57,180 nt of DNA from Prevotella sp. (GCA_017475265.1 JAFVFY010000028.1:1-57180), one strand, 5' to 3'. Shown: positions 17,101 to 26,310, counted from the first letter of the stretch. Translations and numbers: made by a program. The notes: generated by a model not told the origin, from the letters alone.

Positions 17101-18972
17101 TTAGTTTTCGGCCATGATGGTGATGACGTTTGAGATATCAGCCACATCAACTGTGCCGTCACTGTTCACATCAGCAGCAGGATACTGGGCAGTACCGGCC
17201 ATGACGCTGATGATAGCGGATATGTCGGCCACGTCTACGGTGCCGTCGCCATTCACGTCGCCCATAATGCCTTGCTGCTGGCCTGCCTCCACGGCATCCT
17301 TAGTCAGCTTAATCTGGTAAGCTTCGTTGGCTGTGTTCACAATACCTGTTACAATAATGTTCTCCACTCCGGCATCGGCCAGGTCCTTAAGGTTCTTGCT
17401 GTTGTTGACCACAACAAGCTCTGCTTCTTCGTCCTGAAGGAAGTAACTGGTGCTGCTGACCTTAGGCTCACCTGTATTCTCATCAATGACAGGATTTCCA
17501 CTCTCATCGGTCTTATAGGTCACCTTACGTACCAGCTTTGCGGTGAGCGTCACCAGGTCGCAAATGTGTTTGCCCTCGTCGACAGCTGTCAGCGTGGTCT
17601 GCACGGGCACGGCCTCCTCCTCGCTCTCTGTGACAATCAGACCATTGGCATTGGTGTAGGCATTAGACTTTACCTCAGGCAGTAGCTTGTACACCTCATA
17701 GTCTACACGAATCGTGCCGTTAACCACGGCATTGTTCTTGAAGAGTTCCTTGATGGCATCGACCTTGTAGAAGCAGAGGGCTGATCCGTTCTCACGCACA
17801 TAGATATAGTTGCCATCGTTGAAGAGCACCTTGGCATCGGTAAGCGTCAATTCAATGTCTCCTGTGGGGCTTTCCAGTGCGAGGAGATCTTTTATGCTTG
17901 CCACTTTAACCTTTGCCTCGGGCACCTCGCCCTCCTCAATGGTGGCCTCGCCCTTACCGCGAATCTCAAACGGGGTAATCTCCCACGTACCACAGCTCTC
18001 AGTTGTACTGGTGTACTTAAATGCTACCTGTATCTTCTTGCCATCGGCCTTCGATGCGATGTCGATGGAACTCTCAATGAAAGTCCAGCCAAGAGCATCG
18101 GGATAGGTAATGCCATCTACGGGAGTCCAATCGCCTCCATCAACACTCATGAGGATAGTGGTCTGCGTCTTGGCGTCGTCGATCGATTTGAACTTATTCA
18201 ATGCCTGTGAGAGGACAATCTTAGTCTCGGTGGCATTTGCCAAGTCGATGACCGGCGAGACAAGCCAGCTCTCAGATTCGAAAGCGGCCTGATTATAAGC
18301 CGAAGCGACGGCACCGTACTTGCTGTCGCTTTTCCAAATGTAGGTAAAACCCTCGGGCAGCGACTTGTTGTCGACCGTGAATTTGCCAAAATTGCTGGTA
18401 AATAGTTCGGAGTAGAGCGTCTTCTCATCGTCAACGGGGTCGATTATTCCACCACCGCCAAGGGTGACAACAGCCTTGCTGAACTGTGTGTTGCCAGCAA
18501 TGGTGATGGTAACGCTCTGGGCTTCGCCAGTCCATGTCATCTCACTGTTTGTCTGCTTGGTGACCTGAGTCAGTGTACCGCTGTCTGCAGTGTTGTTGTT
18601 AGCCACAAGGCTCTTGTTGGTCGAGATGGTCATCTCAATCTTCGTAATCTTCTCGCCTGCCGATGCGAAGGTGATTGTTCCGTCATACATACGAAGACGC
18701 GGATTGGTGGCCCAGAGACGGTTGCGGTTGTTGGCTTCGGCATCGGAGGCCGTCACGGTGACGGTCACGCCGTCAATCGCAGCCGAGGTGGTCGTTTCGT
18801 TGAACTCACCATCAGCAACATAATCTGCACCTGTACCAGAAGAATAACTGGTAATAGTGGGGAAAATCGTAGCAATGTCGTTGTTGAAGTCAAAAACCAC
18901 ATCCTCGGCCATTGCCTGACCTGCGAAGAGCACAAACATGCTCATCAACAATAAACGTAATGTTTTTTTCAT
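17101..18972 (-). CDS. Secreted protein with anchor-J-like and dockerin-type repeats
   Basis: A 623-residue exported protein. The signal peptide MKKTLRLLLMSMFVLFAGQA ends at AMA-E. A beta-rich region up to about residue 175 precedes a jelly-roll segment (SWLVSPVIDLANATETKIVL ... CGTWEITPFEIRG) typical of choice-of-anchor J domains. An OB-like region follows (GDIELTLTDAKVLFNDGNYI). The last 54 residues contain two calcium-binding dockerin I loops, GDVNGDGTVDVADISAI and ADVNSDGTVDVADISNV, with all Asp/Asn ligands present. In clostridia dockerins dock enzymes to scaffolds; in Bacteroidales such tails occur on many non-cellulosomal secreted proteins. Binding target unknown. Confidence 0.8.
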   Translation of the reverse strand: MKKTLRLLLMSMFVLFAGQAMAEDVVFDFNNDIATIFPTITSYSSGTGADYVADGEFNETTTSAAIDGVTVTVTASDAEANNRNRLWATNPRLRMYDGTITFASAGEKITKIEMTISTNKSLVANNNTADSGTLTQVTKQTNSEMTWTGEAQSVTITIAGNTQFSKAVVTLGGGGIIDPVDDEKTLYSELFTSNFGKFTVDNKSLPEGFTYIWKSDSKYGAVASAYNQAAFESESWLVSPVIDLANATETKIVLSQALNKFKSIDDAKTQTTILMSVDGGDWTPVDGITYPDALGWTFIESSIDIASKADGKKIQVAFKYTSTTESCGTWEITPFEIRGKGEATIEEGEVPEAKVKVASIKDLLALESPTGDIELTLTDAKVLFNDGNYIYVRENGSALCFYKVDAIKELFKNNAVVNGTIRVDYEVYKLLPEVKSNAYTNANGLIVTESEEEAVPVQTTLTAVDEGKHICDLVTLTAKLVRKVTYKTDESGNPVIDENTGEPKVSSTSYFLQDEEAELVVVNNSKNLKDLADAGVENIIVTGIVNTANEAYQIKLTKDAVEAGQQQGIMGDVNGDGTVDVADISAIISVMAGTAQYPAADVNSDGTVDVADISNVITIMAEN

Positions 18973-19013
18973 AGTAATAATTGTATTAATTGGTAATAAA
19001 TATTTATCACGTG

Positions 19014-19021
19014 CAAAGGTA
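19014..19021 (-). promoter_or_regulatory. -7 box of the dockerin-protein gene
   Basis: TACCTTTG on the minus strand, 41 bases upstream of the start codon at 18972. Confidence 0.6.
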
Positions 19022-19104
19022 CGACTTTATTTTCAAGTGACAAATTTTTTTAGGCTAAAATGCAAAGAACAACGAAAAAATAGTTATAGTTCAACGAGAG
19101 CTAT

Positions 19105-19193
19105 GGTTTTGCTCAGCAAACCTGCTGCGTTTGCTCAGCCTCCGCAGCTGGTTTGTTCAGCAAACGCAGCCGGTTTGTACAACAAAAGCACCG
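19105..19193. repeat. 22-bp-period array with GTTTG...CAAAC dyads
   Basis: Units begin at 19105, 19127, 19150 and 19172 (steps 22, 23, 22). Cores are GGTTTTGCTCAGCAAACC, GCGTTTGCTCAGCCTCC, GGTTTGTTCAGCAAACGC and GGTTTGTACAACAAAAGC. It occupies the 346-base spacer between the dockerin gene and glsA. Otherwise that spacer holds only the two promoters. Confidence 0.8.
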
Positions 19194-19273
19194 CCCTTGA
19201 CCCATTCAGCGGCTTTTTTGGCAGAATTGCAAACTTTTTCCTGACAATATTTCGCTATTAGAAAGATTTTGAG

Positions 19274-19281
19274 TACTTTTG
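19274..19281 (+). promoter_or_regulatory. -7 box of glsA
   Basis: TACTTTTG followed by C, 38 bases before the ATG at 19320. No clear TTG element lies at the expected distance. Confidence 0.55.
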
Positions 19282-19319
19282 CACTCTGAAAACCGAATAA
19301 CTGTATTCAAAGTGTCATA

Positions 19320-20147
19320 ATGGAAGGCATTACCGAGAAGACGATTGACATAGAGAAGGTTCTCCGTGCGAAGATGGGCGCGAAGGCACGTTGGATTCCT
19401 GGTTTCGCCGTGAACTGGCTGAAGAAGATTACCCACGAAGACGACAACAACAGGTTCCTCTGGGATGCCCGCGACCTGAAGGGCACAGAGTGGCTCGAGG
19501 CCTGCCTGAAGTATCTTGATACGCGCATCGAGGTGGAGGGCATGGAGAACCTGCCGCCGAAGGACGACGGACGGCTCTACACTTTTGTGAGCAACCACCC
19601 CATGGGCGGCATCGACGGAGTGGCACTGGGCAGCCTCATCGGCCGCCACTACGACGACCGTTTCCGCTACCTGGTGAATGACCTGCTGATGAACCTCCCC
19701 GGACTGGCTCCACTCTGCATTCCCATCAACAAGACGGGCAGTCAGAGCCGCGACTTCCCCCGCATGGTGGAGGAAGGCTTCCGTGGTGACTGGCATCTGC
19801 TGATGTTCCCCGCCGGACTGTGCTCCCGCCGCCACAACGGCGAGATACGCGACCTGCCGTGGAAGAAAACCTTCATCACTAAGAGCGTAGAGACCCACCG
19901 CGACATCGTTCCCATACATTTCGGAGGCCGCAACAGCGACTTTTTCTACCGCCTGTCGAACATCAGCGACCGCTACGTGAAGAAGGTGAACATCGCCATG
20001 CTCTTCCTCGTAGACGAGATGTACAAAAACCGAGGCAACACCTTCCCCGTGAAGATTGGCAAACCCATACCCTGGCAAACCTTCGACAAGAGCAAAACGC
20101 CCGCACAGTGGGCAGAAGCAGTCAAAGAAAAGATTTACACCTTTTAA
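19320..20147 (+). CDS. glsA: Glycine-lipid O-acyltransferase (PlsC-like)
   Basis: 275 residues of the lysophospholipid acyltransferase (PlsC) superfamily. The catalytic His-Asp block is VSNHPMGGIDGVALGSLIG. FPAGLCSRRHNGEIRDLPWK corresponds to the phosphate-binding motif. It is followed after 57 bases by a GNAT-type gene of the GlsB/OlsB family. In Bacteroides thetaiotaomicron the adjacent glsB and glsA genes make glycine lipids: GlsB N-acylates glycine with a 3-hydroxy fatty acid and GlsA adds the second acyl chain. The assignment rests on family plus adjacency. The protein should act at the cytosolic face of the inner membrane. Confidence 0.78.
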   Translation: MEGITEKTIDIEKVLRAKMGAKARWIPGFAVNWLKKITHEDDNNRFLWDARDLKGTEWLEACLKYLDTRIEVEGMENLPPKDDGRLYTFVSNHPMGGIDGVALGSLIGRHYDDRFRYLVNDLLMNLPGLAPLCIPINKTGSQSRDFPRMVEEGFRGDWHLLMFPAGLCSRRHNGEIRDLPWKKTFITKSVETHRDIVPIHFGGRNSDFFYRLSNISDRYVKKVNIAMLFLVDEMYKNRGNTFPVKIGKPIPWQTFDKSKTPAQWAEAVKEKIYTF

Positions 20148-20157
20148 CCAGCCCATA

Positions 20158-20195
20158 AAACCCATTAAGACCCATTAGACCCATTAAGACCTATA
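20158..20195. repeat. CCCATTAAGA direct repeats between glsA and glsB
   Basis: CCCATTAAGA and variants (AACCCATTAAGACCCATTAG, ACCCATTAAGACC) recur three to four times in the 57-base spacer between the two genes. Confidence 0.65.
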
Positions 20196-20204
20196 ACAAA
20201 AACC

Positions 20205-21200
20205 ATGGAACTACCTATCATCCCTCCCATTGACAAAGAGGTGCTCAAAGCCGAGCTGACGCCCGACCGCCAGCTGCGCATGACTAACAAGAGCAACAAC
20301 AAGATATTCGTCGTCACCGCCCACGATGCCCCCAACGTGATGCGCGAGATTGGCCGTCTGCGCGAAGAGGCCTTCCGCGAGGCTGGCGGCGGCACGGGCA
20401 AGGACTGCGACATCGACGAGTTCGACATCTGCGAGAACTGCTACAAGCAACTCATCGTCTGGAACCCCGACGACGAGGAAATCATCGGCGGCTACCGCTA
20501 CTTGGAGGGTACGAAGTGGGACATCGACCCACAGACGGGACAGCCCCACCTGGCCACGAGCCACATGTTCCATTTCTCCGAGCGTTTCCTGCGCGACTAC
20601 ATGCCCTATACCATCGAGCTGGGCCGCTCCTTTGTCTCCCTGCCCTATCAGAGTTCCCGCATGGGGGCGAAGAGTCTCTTTGCCCTCGACAACCTCTGGG
20701 ACGGCCTGGGCGCGCTGACCGTCGTCATGCCCAACGTGCGCTATTTCTTCGGCAAGATGACCATGTATCCCAGCTACATCCGCGAGGGCCGCGACATGAT
20801 TCTCTATTTCTTGCAAAAGCACTTCGGCGACAAGGACAAGCTCGTCATCCCCATGAAACCGCTGAAAATCGAGACCGACGAGAAACAACTCGCCACGCTT
20901 TTCTGTAAAGATGATTTCAAGGATGATTACCGCATACTGAATCGCGAAATACGCCGACTGGGCTACAACATCCCACCGCTGGTGAATGCCTACATGAGCC
21001 TCTCACCCACGATGAAGCTCTTCGGCACGGCCATCAACTATGGCTTCGGCGACGTTGAGGAGACAGGCATCCTCATCGCCATGGACGAGGTGCTAGAAGA
21101 GAAGCGTATGCGCCACATTGACTCCTTCATAAAAGAACACCCCGAGGCAATGAAAATTACCAGCGGGGCGGGAAAGGTTGTCTACAAGACGAACTACTGA
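20205..21200 (+). CDS. glsB: Glycine N-acyltransferase (GlsB/OlsB-like)
   Basis: 331 residues matching the GNAT-fold, hemolysin-like acyltransferases that include ornithine-lipid OlsB and glycine-lipid GlsB. Visible family features are VMREIGRLREEAFREAGGGT, the CDIDEFD block, IVWNPDDEEIIGGYRYLEG and ELGRSFVSLPYQ. The C-terminal part from about residue 225 is an extra domain usual in Bacteroidetes members. It uses a 3-hydroxyacyl-ACP donor in characterised homologues. It follows the PlsC-like gene in the same direction and is probably cotranscribed. Substrate glycine is inferred from the Bacteroides system. Confidence 0.78.
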   Translation: MELPIIPPIDKEVLKAELTPDRQLRMTNKSNNKIFVVTAHDAPNVMREIGRLREEAFREAGGGTGKDCDIDEFDICENCYKQLIVWNPDDEEIIGGYRYLEGTKWDIDPQTGQPHLATSHMFHFSERFLRDYMPYTIELGRSFVSLPYQSSRMGAKSLFALDNLWDGLGALTVVMPNVRYFFGKMTMYPSYIREGRDMILYFLQKHFGDKDKLVIPMKPLKIETDEKQLATLFCKDDFKDDYRILNREIRRLGYNIPPLVNAYMSLSPTMKLFGTAINYGFGDVEETGILIAMDEVLEEKRMRHIDSFIKEHPEAMKITSGAGKVVYKTNY

Positions 21201-21215
21201 TTTTTATCTTTAACC

Positions 21216-21340
21216 ACGAATTTTACGAATGGCTCGGATTATCTGAACCACGAATTATACGAATTACACGAATTGCCCGAATTCTCTCTAATTCCTCAAA
21301 TTGGAATAGAAGGAGAATTCGGGCAATTCGTTCAATTCAT
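21216..21340. repeat. ACGAATT-rich inverted repeat
   Basis: ACGAATTGCCCGAATTCTC (21268-21286) and its perfect reverse complement (21313-21331) form a 19-bp stem around 26 bases. ACCACGAATTxTACGAAT motifs precede it. It fills the spacer between the convergent ends of glsB and the next gene, so it may also work as a bidirectional terminator. Confidence 0.85.
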
Positions 21341-21343
21341 GGT

Positions 21344-24300
21344 TTACTTGCGCACGATAACTTTGCGCCCGCCCACGATGTTCACACCCTTCTGTGCCTT
21401 GCTCAGACGCTGGCCCTGCAGGTTGTAGAACACGGAGGACTCAGAGGGGACAGAGGTCACGGAGTGGATTCCTACGGCATTGGCAGGTTCAACCTTCACC
21501 TTCACGGCGTTGACCACGATGCCTTCACTCAGGTCGATGAGCATGGCCACGACGTAAAGCTGGCTCTTGTCCTGGATGATGGGTTCGTATGCAGTGTTGT
21601 AGCAGTAGTCGGGATAGAAGGTATAGGTGTGCTCCACGGGAACGTCGGCCTTCACGCTCTGCGGTATGCTTTCAGCGATACCACCGATTTGGGAGATTCC
21701 CACGGCCACATCGTTGAACACCAGGCCGGAAATGGTACTACCCTTCGAGGCCATCTCCTTCAGGTCTGCACTCACCGATGTCTCGCCCGAGTAGTAGTTC
21801 TGCTGGTCCCAGTCGGTGCCTGCAGCTCCTGTCAGCCCGTCCTCCACGAGCACATACTCCAGGGCGAAGTTAGCGTTGTCATCGCTATAGGGGAAGGTAA
21901 CGTTTGCCGTCACGTTCACTTCGTCCTCTGCCTCGTTGAGTTCTGCCTTCAGGTCGATTTCAGCATTGGCAAACATGGCGTTGCGCCACTGCAGGATGTC
22001 GAGCGTGCTGAAGTGCGAGTCATCGTAAGGCTCACCTCCGTAGGGGTCAACGCTCATGCCGCGGTCAATCCATGCGCCGGGAAAGCCAGATACTGGTGAG
22101 GGGAAGTAGGCCGATGGCATGATTTCCATCGGGTCATCGTTGTGGTAGCTGACGGTGACGAAGTCGTCGGCATAGCTCTTCTTCAGCAGTTCAAGTGCGA
22201 CGAAGCCGCGTGTGCACCATCCGCACCATGTGCCGGTGTACTCCTCCATCAGAGTGCGCTTCTTGGGCACGGTGTTGAGCACCTGTATTGGGGTCACGGC
22301 CTCGGGAGCCTGATCCATGTTGTCCTGTCCGTTCACCTTCACCACGCGCATCGTGAAGTCGTAGGTTCCGGCCTCGCTGATAGCGGGCAGTGTGAAGCTG
22401 GCGTAGGTGTTCAGGCCGAACTGTCCCTTCACCTTGCTGGTAATAGTTTTTGTGTAAGTCTTTCCGTCGAGCTTGTACTCCACGTCCATGGACTTTATGC
22501 CAGCGGCTCCGTGGTTGACGAACTCCTGAGTGACAGTAATCTCGTCGCCGACCTTCGCATAGACATTGTTGCCGGCCACAGGAGCTGCGGCGTTGTCGAC
22601 GATGTTGGCACCACTGACGGTCACGTCAATGACGGCCGACATACCTGCATCCTGGCTCAGGTCCTCCCACTTCAGCAGATTGCGGCTCATGTGGATATAC
22701 ATACCGCTCTCCTTCACCTGGTCAATGACGGTTACCGGTCCGCCATCAGTGCTACTAGCTTTATCGATGGTCACGGAATAGCCTACATAGACACCCTCGG
22801 CGGGAATGAGGTAGGGCTTGGGCAGGGTGACGGTACAGCTTCCGGTCTTGGTGGGGGTTACGTCGATGCACACCAGATCGGGTACGTTCACGTTGTTCTC
22901 CACACGCAACTGGCTCGACAGCCACACCTTGTAGCCACTGGTACCCGAAGTCTTTTTCACCTGGAAGGTAATCTCGTCAATGTGGCTGCCAGTGATGGCA
23001 TCATCCTGCAGGTGTATGGCCACGTCGTAGGTCTGCGGTGTCCAGTTGCCAAACGTGGTACGGTTTTCGTTACCCGTATAGGGACTCAAGGTGATGCTGC
23101 TTCCCTGGTTGGCGGGGTCGATGTCGGGATATTCGGGCGTGGCAGCCTCGGGCTGTATGTCGGTGAAGAGGGTTGGCATGTCGTACCATGCTATCTCTGA
23201 GCGATGTTCTTCGCCAGCACCACGGTAGATGGCCTGTATACCGTAGGCCTCGGCACCGCCGTTGAAGAAGTAGATGGTGTGTTGTGTACCGCTGACAGCG
23301 AAGTCCCAACCGTCTGCGTAGTCGAAAGGTATCTCAGTCATCGTGGGCACCGTCTGGTAAATATGGTCGTAAGCTGAGAACTCATAGACTTTCTCCTCAC
23401 CGTTTACGCGCGTATAAATAAGGTATGTCAGCTTCTCGGGCAGGATGAAGTTGCCGTCGGTGTCCTCAGTCAAGATGTCAAAGTCGAATACTCCCCAACC
23501 GTATTGGTAGTTGTAGAAATAGTCGAAGCCATACTCGGAGATGCCGTTCCAGACGGGCGTCTGCGGCGTGGCGGCCACCTCGGCGAAGGGCTTCAGTGAT
23601 GCCTCGTTGAAGGCGGCAGCATAGCTCACGGCATCGGTCCCGGCGTTGATGAGGAAGCACGAGCTGTTGGTAAATTCGCGTGTCAGCGGGTCGTAGTCAA
23701 AGGTAATGTCAGCATTGTCCAAGATGTAGGACGTGTAGGTTTCGCCATATTCTTCATAATATACCTCTTCTATCTTGGCCGACATAAGGTACTGGAAATA
23801 GCCGGTCGTGAGGTCGGCACCCAGGAACTGTCCTTTGGGGAACGTAGCTTTATTGCCGTTGATGGTGCCATGAATCCAGGCATCTGGCATACCGGCATAT
23901 ATGCCCTTCACCCACACCTCGTTGTCCTTGAATCCTACCTGTACTATTGAACCCACAACGTCAGGTGCAGTGATGGCATAGTCCGTCGTCTCCAGACCCT
24001 CTGGTGCTTCGGCGGGCTGCTCAGTGACGGTGTTCATGGTGATGTTCCAGTCGGCAAAGCCCGTCCATGCTCCGTCTGCGGTGGCAAGTCCAATTACACG
24101 GGAGCCATCGGCCAGGTTGCTGGCAGAGGTGATGATGCCCTCCTTCTTGTTGTAGTTGAACGTCAACTGCTGGCTGGTATTATCCTTTACGAAGGTGTTG
24201 TTAGAGAATTTCATCATCGTAGCGTAGTAGGTTGAGCCACTCTCCTCGTAGATGGGCTGCGGCAGCTTGAAGGTGATGGTGCTTCCACTGAGTGTGCCCT

Positions 24301-24727
24301 CTATCCATCCGCCAGTGTTGAACTGCGTGATGATGTCCTTCATGTAGACCTTGTTGTCGGCACCAAAAACCACTTCAGCCACCTTGCCGCTTACTTCGGC
24401 ATAGAACACGCCGAAAAGCGATGCACCGTAGGCCTCGCCACTGCGGCTCATCAGCATGTACTCACCTTCAGGCTGGTTGGTGATGACTGCAGCCTTATAC
24501 GGTGCACGCAGAGTGGTGGGTAACGCTTCCGGGCGTTGCAATCCCTTCATCGTCCAGGTGCTTTTCTGACTCTGCAGCACCTCGCCCAGCGATGGCTTAA
24601 TGCTGCGTTGCAATGCCTGAGTGGAAGTCTGAGTCTTCAGCTCAGTCAGTCTCTTCGACCCGTTCTGGGCCATGCCTACCGTCGCCACAAAGAGGGCGAC
24701 AAGTGTCAAGAGTGTAAATCTTCTCAT
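21344..24727 (-). CDS. Large secreted protein with Omp28-type thioredoxin-like domain
   Basis: 1127 residues. The signal peptide MRRFTLLTLVALFVATVGMA is cleaved before QNGSK. Residues up to about 540 are beta-rich repeats with alternating 'GWIEGTLSGSTITFKLPQ' and 'DAWIHGTINGNKATFPKGQF' blocks. A second beta region precedes EEYTGTWCGWCTRGFVALE at about 830, a CxxC site in the style of Omp28-related outer-membrane proteins. The end VFYNLQGQRLSKAQKGVNIV and a short Lys/Arg tail match the C-terminal signals common on exported Prevotella proteins. Its role is unknown; a redox or disulfide function is only suggested by the CxxC. It follows the LolA-like gene by 31 bases. Confidence 0.75.
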   Translation of the reverse strand: MRRFTLLTLVALFVATVGMAQNGSKRLTELKTQTSTQALQRSIKPSLGEVLQSQKSTWTMKGLQRPEALPTTLRAPYKAAVITNQPEGEYMLMSRSGEAYGASLFGVFYAEVSGKVAEVVFGADNKVYMKDIITQFNTGGWIEGTLSGSTITFKLPQPIYEESGSTYYATMMKFSNNTFVKDNTSQQLTFNYNKKEGIITSASNLADGSRVIGLATADGAWTGFADWNITMNTVTEQPAEAPEGLETTDYAITAPDVVGSIVQVGFKDNEVWVKGIYAGMPDAWIHGTINGNKATFPKGQFLGADLTTGYFQYLMSAKIEEVYYEEYGETYTSYILDNADITFDYDPLTREFTNSSCFLINAGTDAVSYAAAFNEASLKPFAEVAATPQTPVWNGISEYGFDYFYNYQYGWGVFDFDILTEDTDGNFILPEKLTYLIYTRVNGEEKVYEFSAYDHIYQTVPTMTEIPFDYADGWDFAVSGTQHTIYFFNGGAEAYGIQAIYRGAGEEHRSEIAWYDMPTLFTDIQPEAATPEYPDIDPANQGSSITLSPYTGNENRTTFGNWTPQTYDVAIHLQDDAITGSHIDEITFQVKKTSGTSGYKVWLSSQLRVENNVNVPDLVCIDVTPTKTGSCTVTLPKPYLIPAEGVYVGYSVTIDKASSTDGGPVTVIDQVKESGMYIHMSRNLLKWEDLSQDAGMSAVIDVTVSGANIVDNAAAPVAGNNVYAKVGDEITVTQEFVNHGAAGIKSMDVEYKLDGKTYTKTITSKVKGQFGLNTYASFTLPAISEAGTYDFTMRVVKVNGQDNMDQAPEAVTPIQVLNTVPKKRTLMEEYTGTWCGWCTRGFVALELLKKSYADDFVTVSYHNDDPMEIMPSAYFPSPVSGFPGAWIDRGMSVDPYGGEPYDDSHFSTLDILQWRNAMFANAEIDLKAELNEAEDEVNVTANVTFPYSDDNANFALEYVLVEDGLTGAAGTDWDQQNYYSGETSVSADLKEMASKGSTISGLVFNDVAVGISQIGGIAESIPQSVKADVPVEHTYTFYPDYCYNTAYEPIIQDKSQLYVVAMLIDLSEGIVVNAVKVKVEPANAVGIHSVTSVPSESSVFYNLQGQRLSKAQKGVNIVGGRKVIVRK

Positions 24728-24758
24728 AAATACTGGTTTTGTTAATTAATTATTGTGA

Positions 24759-25340
24759 TTACTTAAACTGGAAGTTCGTGAAAGTGTACTCTGTGTAATT
24801 GCCGGCCTTCTCGTTCATGCGCAACGAGCGCAACTGTGAGGTGGCGGCATCGATGGTGAGCACAAACGAGGTGAACATCATGCGCCGTTGCTGCTTCTTG
24901 TCGGCTGCCTCGGGAGTGATGGTGAGAACGAGCTGCTTACCGTCCTTCTTTATGGTGACCTCCTTCAGCGTGGCAATGTCCTGTGAACCGCCAGCAAGGA
25001 TGGACTCAAAAACTTTCTGGAACGTAGCAAACTGCGGGTTCTGCTGACTCGTGGTAATGTGCTTCTTGCCCTTGACGGTCATGGTGAAGGTGCTGCCCTC
25101 CATGAGCAGTGCATCCTTGCCGCCGTCGATGGCTATCTCCACCGTGGCGGGCTGCTTCATAGTAAGCGTACCCTGAGCGGTGACATCATTAGCCAATGCG
25201 GCCTTGTGGGTGATGCGGGTGGCGGCAGCTGTGGCAGTGTGACCCTTGAAATGGCTGACGGCACGTTGGAAGTCGCTGCCCTGAGCGAATATGCCAATTT
25301 GGACAAAAAGAATGGCTAAAATAAAAAATAATCGTTTCAT
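24759..25340 (-). CDS. LolA-like periplasmic lipoprotein carrier
   Basis: 193 residues. The signal peptide MKRLFFILAILFVQIGIFA is followed by QGSDF. The mature part has the LolA/LolB-like half-barrel pattern: GTLTMKQPATVEIAIDGGKD, then a strand with FTMTVKGKKH, and the C-terminal FVLTIDAATSQLRSLRMNEK. LolA shuttles lipoproteins through the periplasm; Bacteroidetes carry several diverged paralogues, so a direct role in lipoprotein export is only likely. It is the first gene of a two-gene unit with the large secreted protein. Confidence 0.7.
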   Translation of the reverse strand: MKRLFFILAILFVQIGIFAQGSDFQRAVSHFKGHTATAAATRITHKAALANDVTAQGTLTMKQPATVEIAIDGGKDALLMEGSTFTMTVKGKKHITTSQQNPQFATFQKVFESILAGGSQDIATLKEVTIKKDGKQLVLTITPEAADKKQQRRMMFTSFVLTIDAATSQLRSLRMNEKAGNYTEYTFTNFQFK

Positions 25341-25400
25341 GGACTGTTGGTAATTAAAGTGGTAATTCTCTTTCCTTTACACTAATTGTGATAAAACCTT

Positions 25401-26180
25401 TCACAAATTATGTAGCAATTGTTGAGCACGTTCATAGTCCTCGGGGGTATCAATCTCGTAGGAGAAGAAATCGGTGGTGTCTACAACGCGGAAGGTGTGG
25501 CGTTGGGGAATAAGACGCTCGAAAGCCCGCTCATAAAAGATGTCAATGAGCTTTTCATTTAGAATCATCTGGTCTAGTTCACGGAAGAGGGCCTTGCTAT
25601 AGTCAGCATTTATCTTTTCAATTCCGACGGACTCACCTATAGCATTAGCAGGATTGCAGGTCTTACTGATTTCGGTGATGTGCATGTCTCCATCCACAAC
25701 GACCTTCATCTCCTCCTCGCCCAGCTCGTGACGGTTGACGGCAAGAGCAGACTCCTCACAGCGGGCTATGGTGAGCACGGTCTCAGGGTCGCAGAGGATA
25801 TCGCTATCCATGAGTAAGAACTCACGACCGCGAACCACCTGGCCCGCCATCCACAGGGAGTATATATTATTATTGTGCTCGTAGTCGGTATTGTGGAGGA
25901 AGGTGAAATTAGGGAGTGAAGGGGGAGTGAAAGGGGAGTGATGGGGGAGTGAAAGGGACGATACCTTTTGCTCTCCATATTGCTCGGTGAGGAAGTCACG
26001 GATTTGGTCGGCGCGGTAGCCGGTGACAACAACAAACTCAGTGATGCCAGCCTGAAGCATGGCGTCAACAGTACGCTGCAACAGCGTCTTGCCATCAACG
26101 GTGAGCAGACACTTCGGCTTCGTATCGGTAAGTGGACGGAGGCGCTTTGCCATGCCCGCTGCAAGTATTACTCCAATCAT
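25401..26180 (-). CDS. Sugar/choline-phosphate-type nucleotidyltransferase
   Basis: 259 residues, start at MIGVILAAGMAKRLRPLTD (26180). The frame is open to 26276 but that part is repeat sequence. The N-terminal GxGxRxxPLT-like loop and KPKCLLTVDGKTLLQRTVD mark a NTP_transf_3/LicC-type pyrophosphorylase. LMDSDILCDPETVL holds the metal-binding Asp, and VVDGDMHITEISK follows. A repeat-derived peptide ([18 protein letters not shown]) interrupts the chain near residue 80-100, between EQYGEQK and FLHNTDYEHNNNIYSLW. LicC-like enzymes make CDP-choline or similar CDP-linked groups. It directly follows a HisC-like aminotransferase gene, so the two may make and activate one amino-alcohol phosphate; that is inference. 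Confidence 0.82.
   Translation of the reverse strand: MIGVILAAGMAKRLRPLTDTKPKCLLTVDGKTLLQRTVDAMLQAGITEFVVVTGYRADQIRDFLTEQYGEQKVSSLSLPHHSPFTPPSLPNFTFLHNTDYEHNNNIYSLWMAGQVVRGREFLLMDSDILCDPETVLTIARCEESALAVNRHELGEEEMKVVVDGDMHITEISKTCNPANAIGESVGIEKINADYSKALFRELDQMILNEKLIDIFYERAFERLIPQRHTFRVVDTTDFFSYEIDTPEDYERAQQLLHNL
25911..25962 (-). repeat. In-frame CACTCCCC-type repeat inside the nucleotidyltransferase gene
   Basis: The coding strand reads AAGGTATCGTCCCTTTCACT followed by tandem CCCCCATCACTCCCCTTTCA-type units. It is translated as [17 protein letters not shown], a different frame from the copies in mutS and the aminotransferase gene, and is still open. Confidence 0.85.
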
Positions 26181-26191
26181 AGTTTTATTAT

Positions 26192-26310
26192 TGGGAGTGA
26201 AGAGGAAGTGAAGGGGAAGTGAAAGGGGAGTGAAAGGGACATTACTATTGGATGCAGGAAGTGACGTCCCTTTCACTCCCCTTTCACTCCTCTTTTACTC
26301 CCCTTTCACT
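26192..26310. repeat. Full inverted GGAGTGAA element between two genes
   Basis: A purine arm (GGAGTGAAGAGGAAGTGAAG... to GGGACATTAC, 26192-26243) faces a pyrimidine arm starting GACGTCCCTTTCACTCCCC (about 26263-26310), with a short unrelated centre. It separates the nucleotidyltransferase from the HisC-like gene. Its right end supplies the last codons and the stop of the HisC-like gene. Confidence 0.85.

Noticed and set aside
19194-19260. Terminator near GCACCGCC...GCGGCTTTTTTG
   Set aside because: The possible stem is short and imperfect, and no gene ends in that direction nearby.
26181-26276. N-terminal extension of the nucleotidyltransferase
   Set aside because: The extra residues are entirely GGAGTGAA-element sequence (PFTPLSLPLHFLF) and the conserved nucleotide-binding loop starts at 26180.
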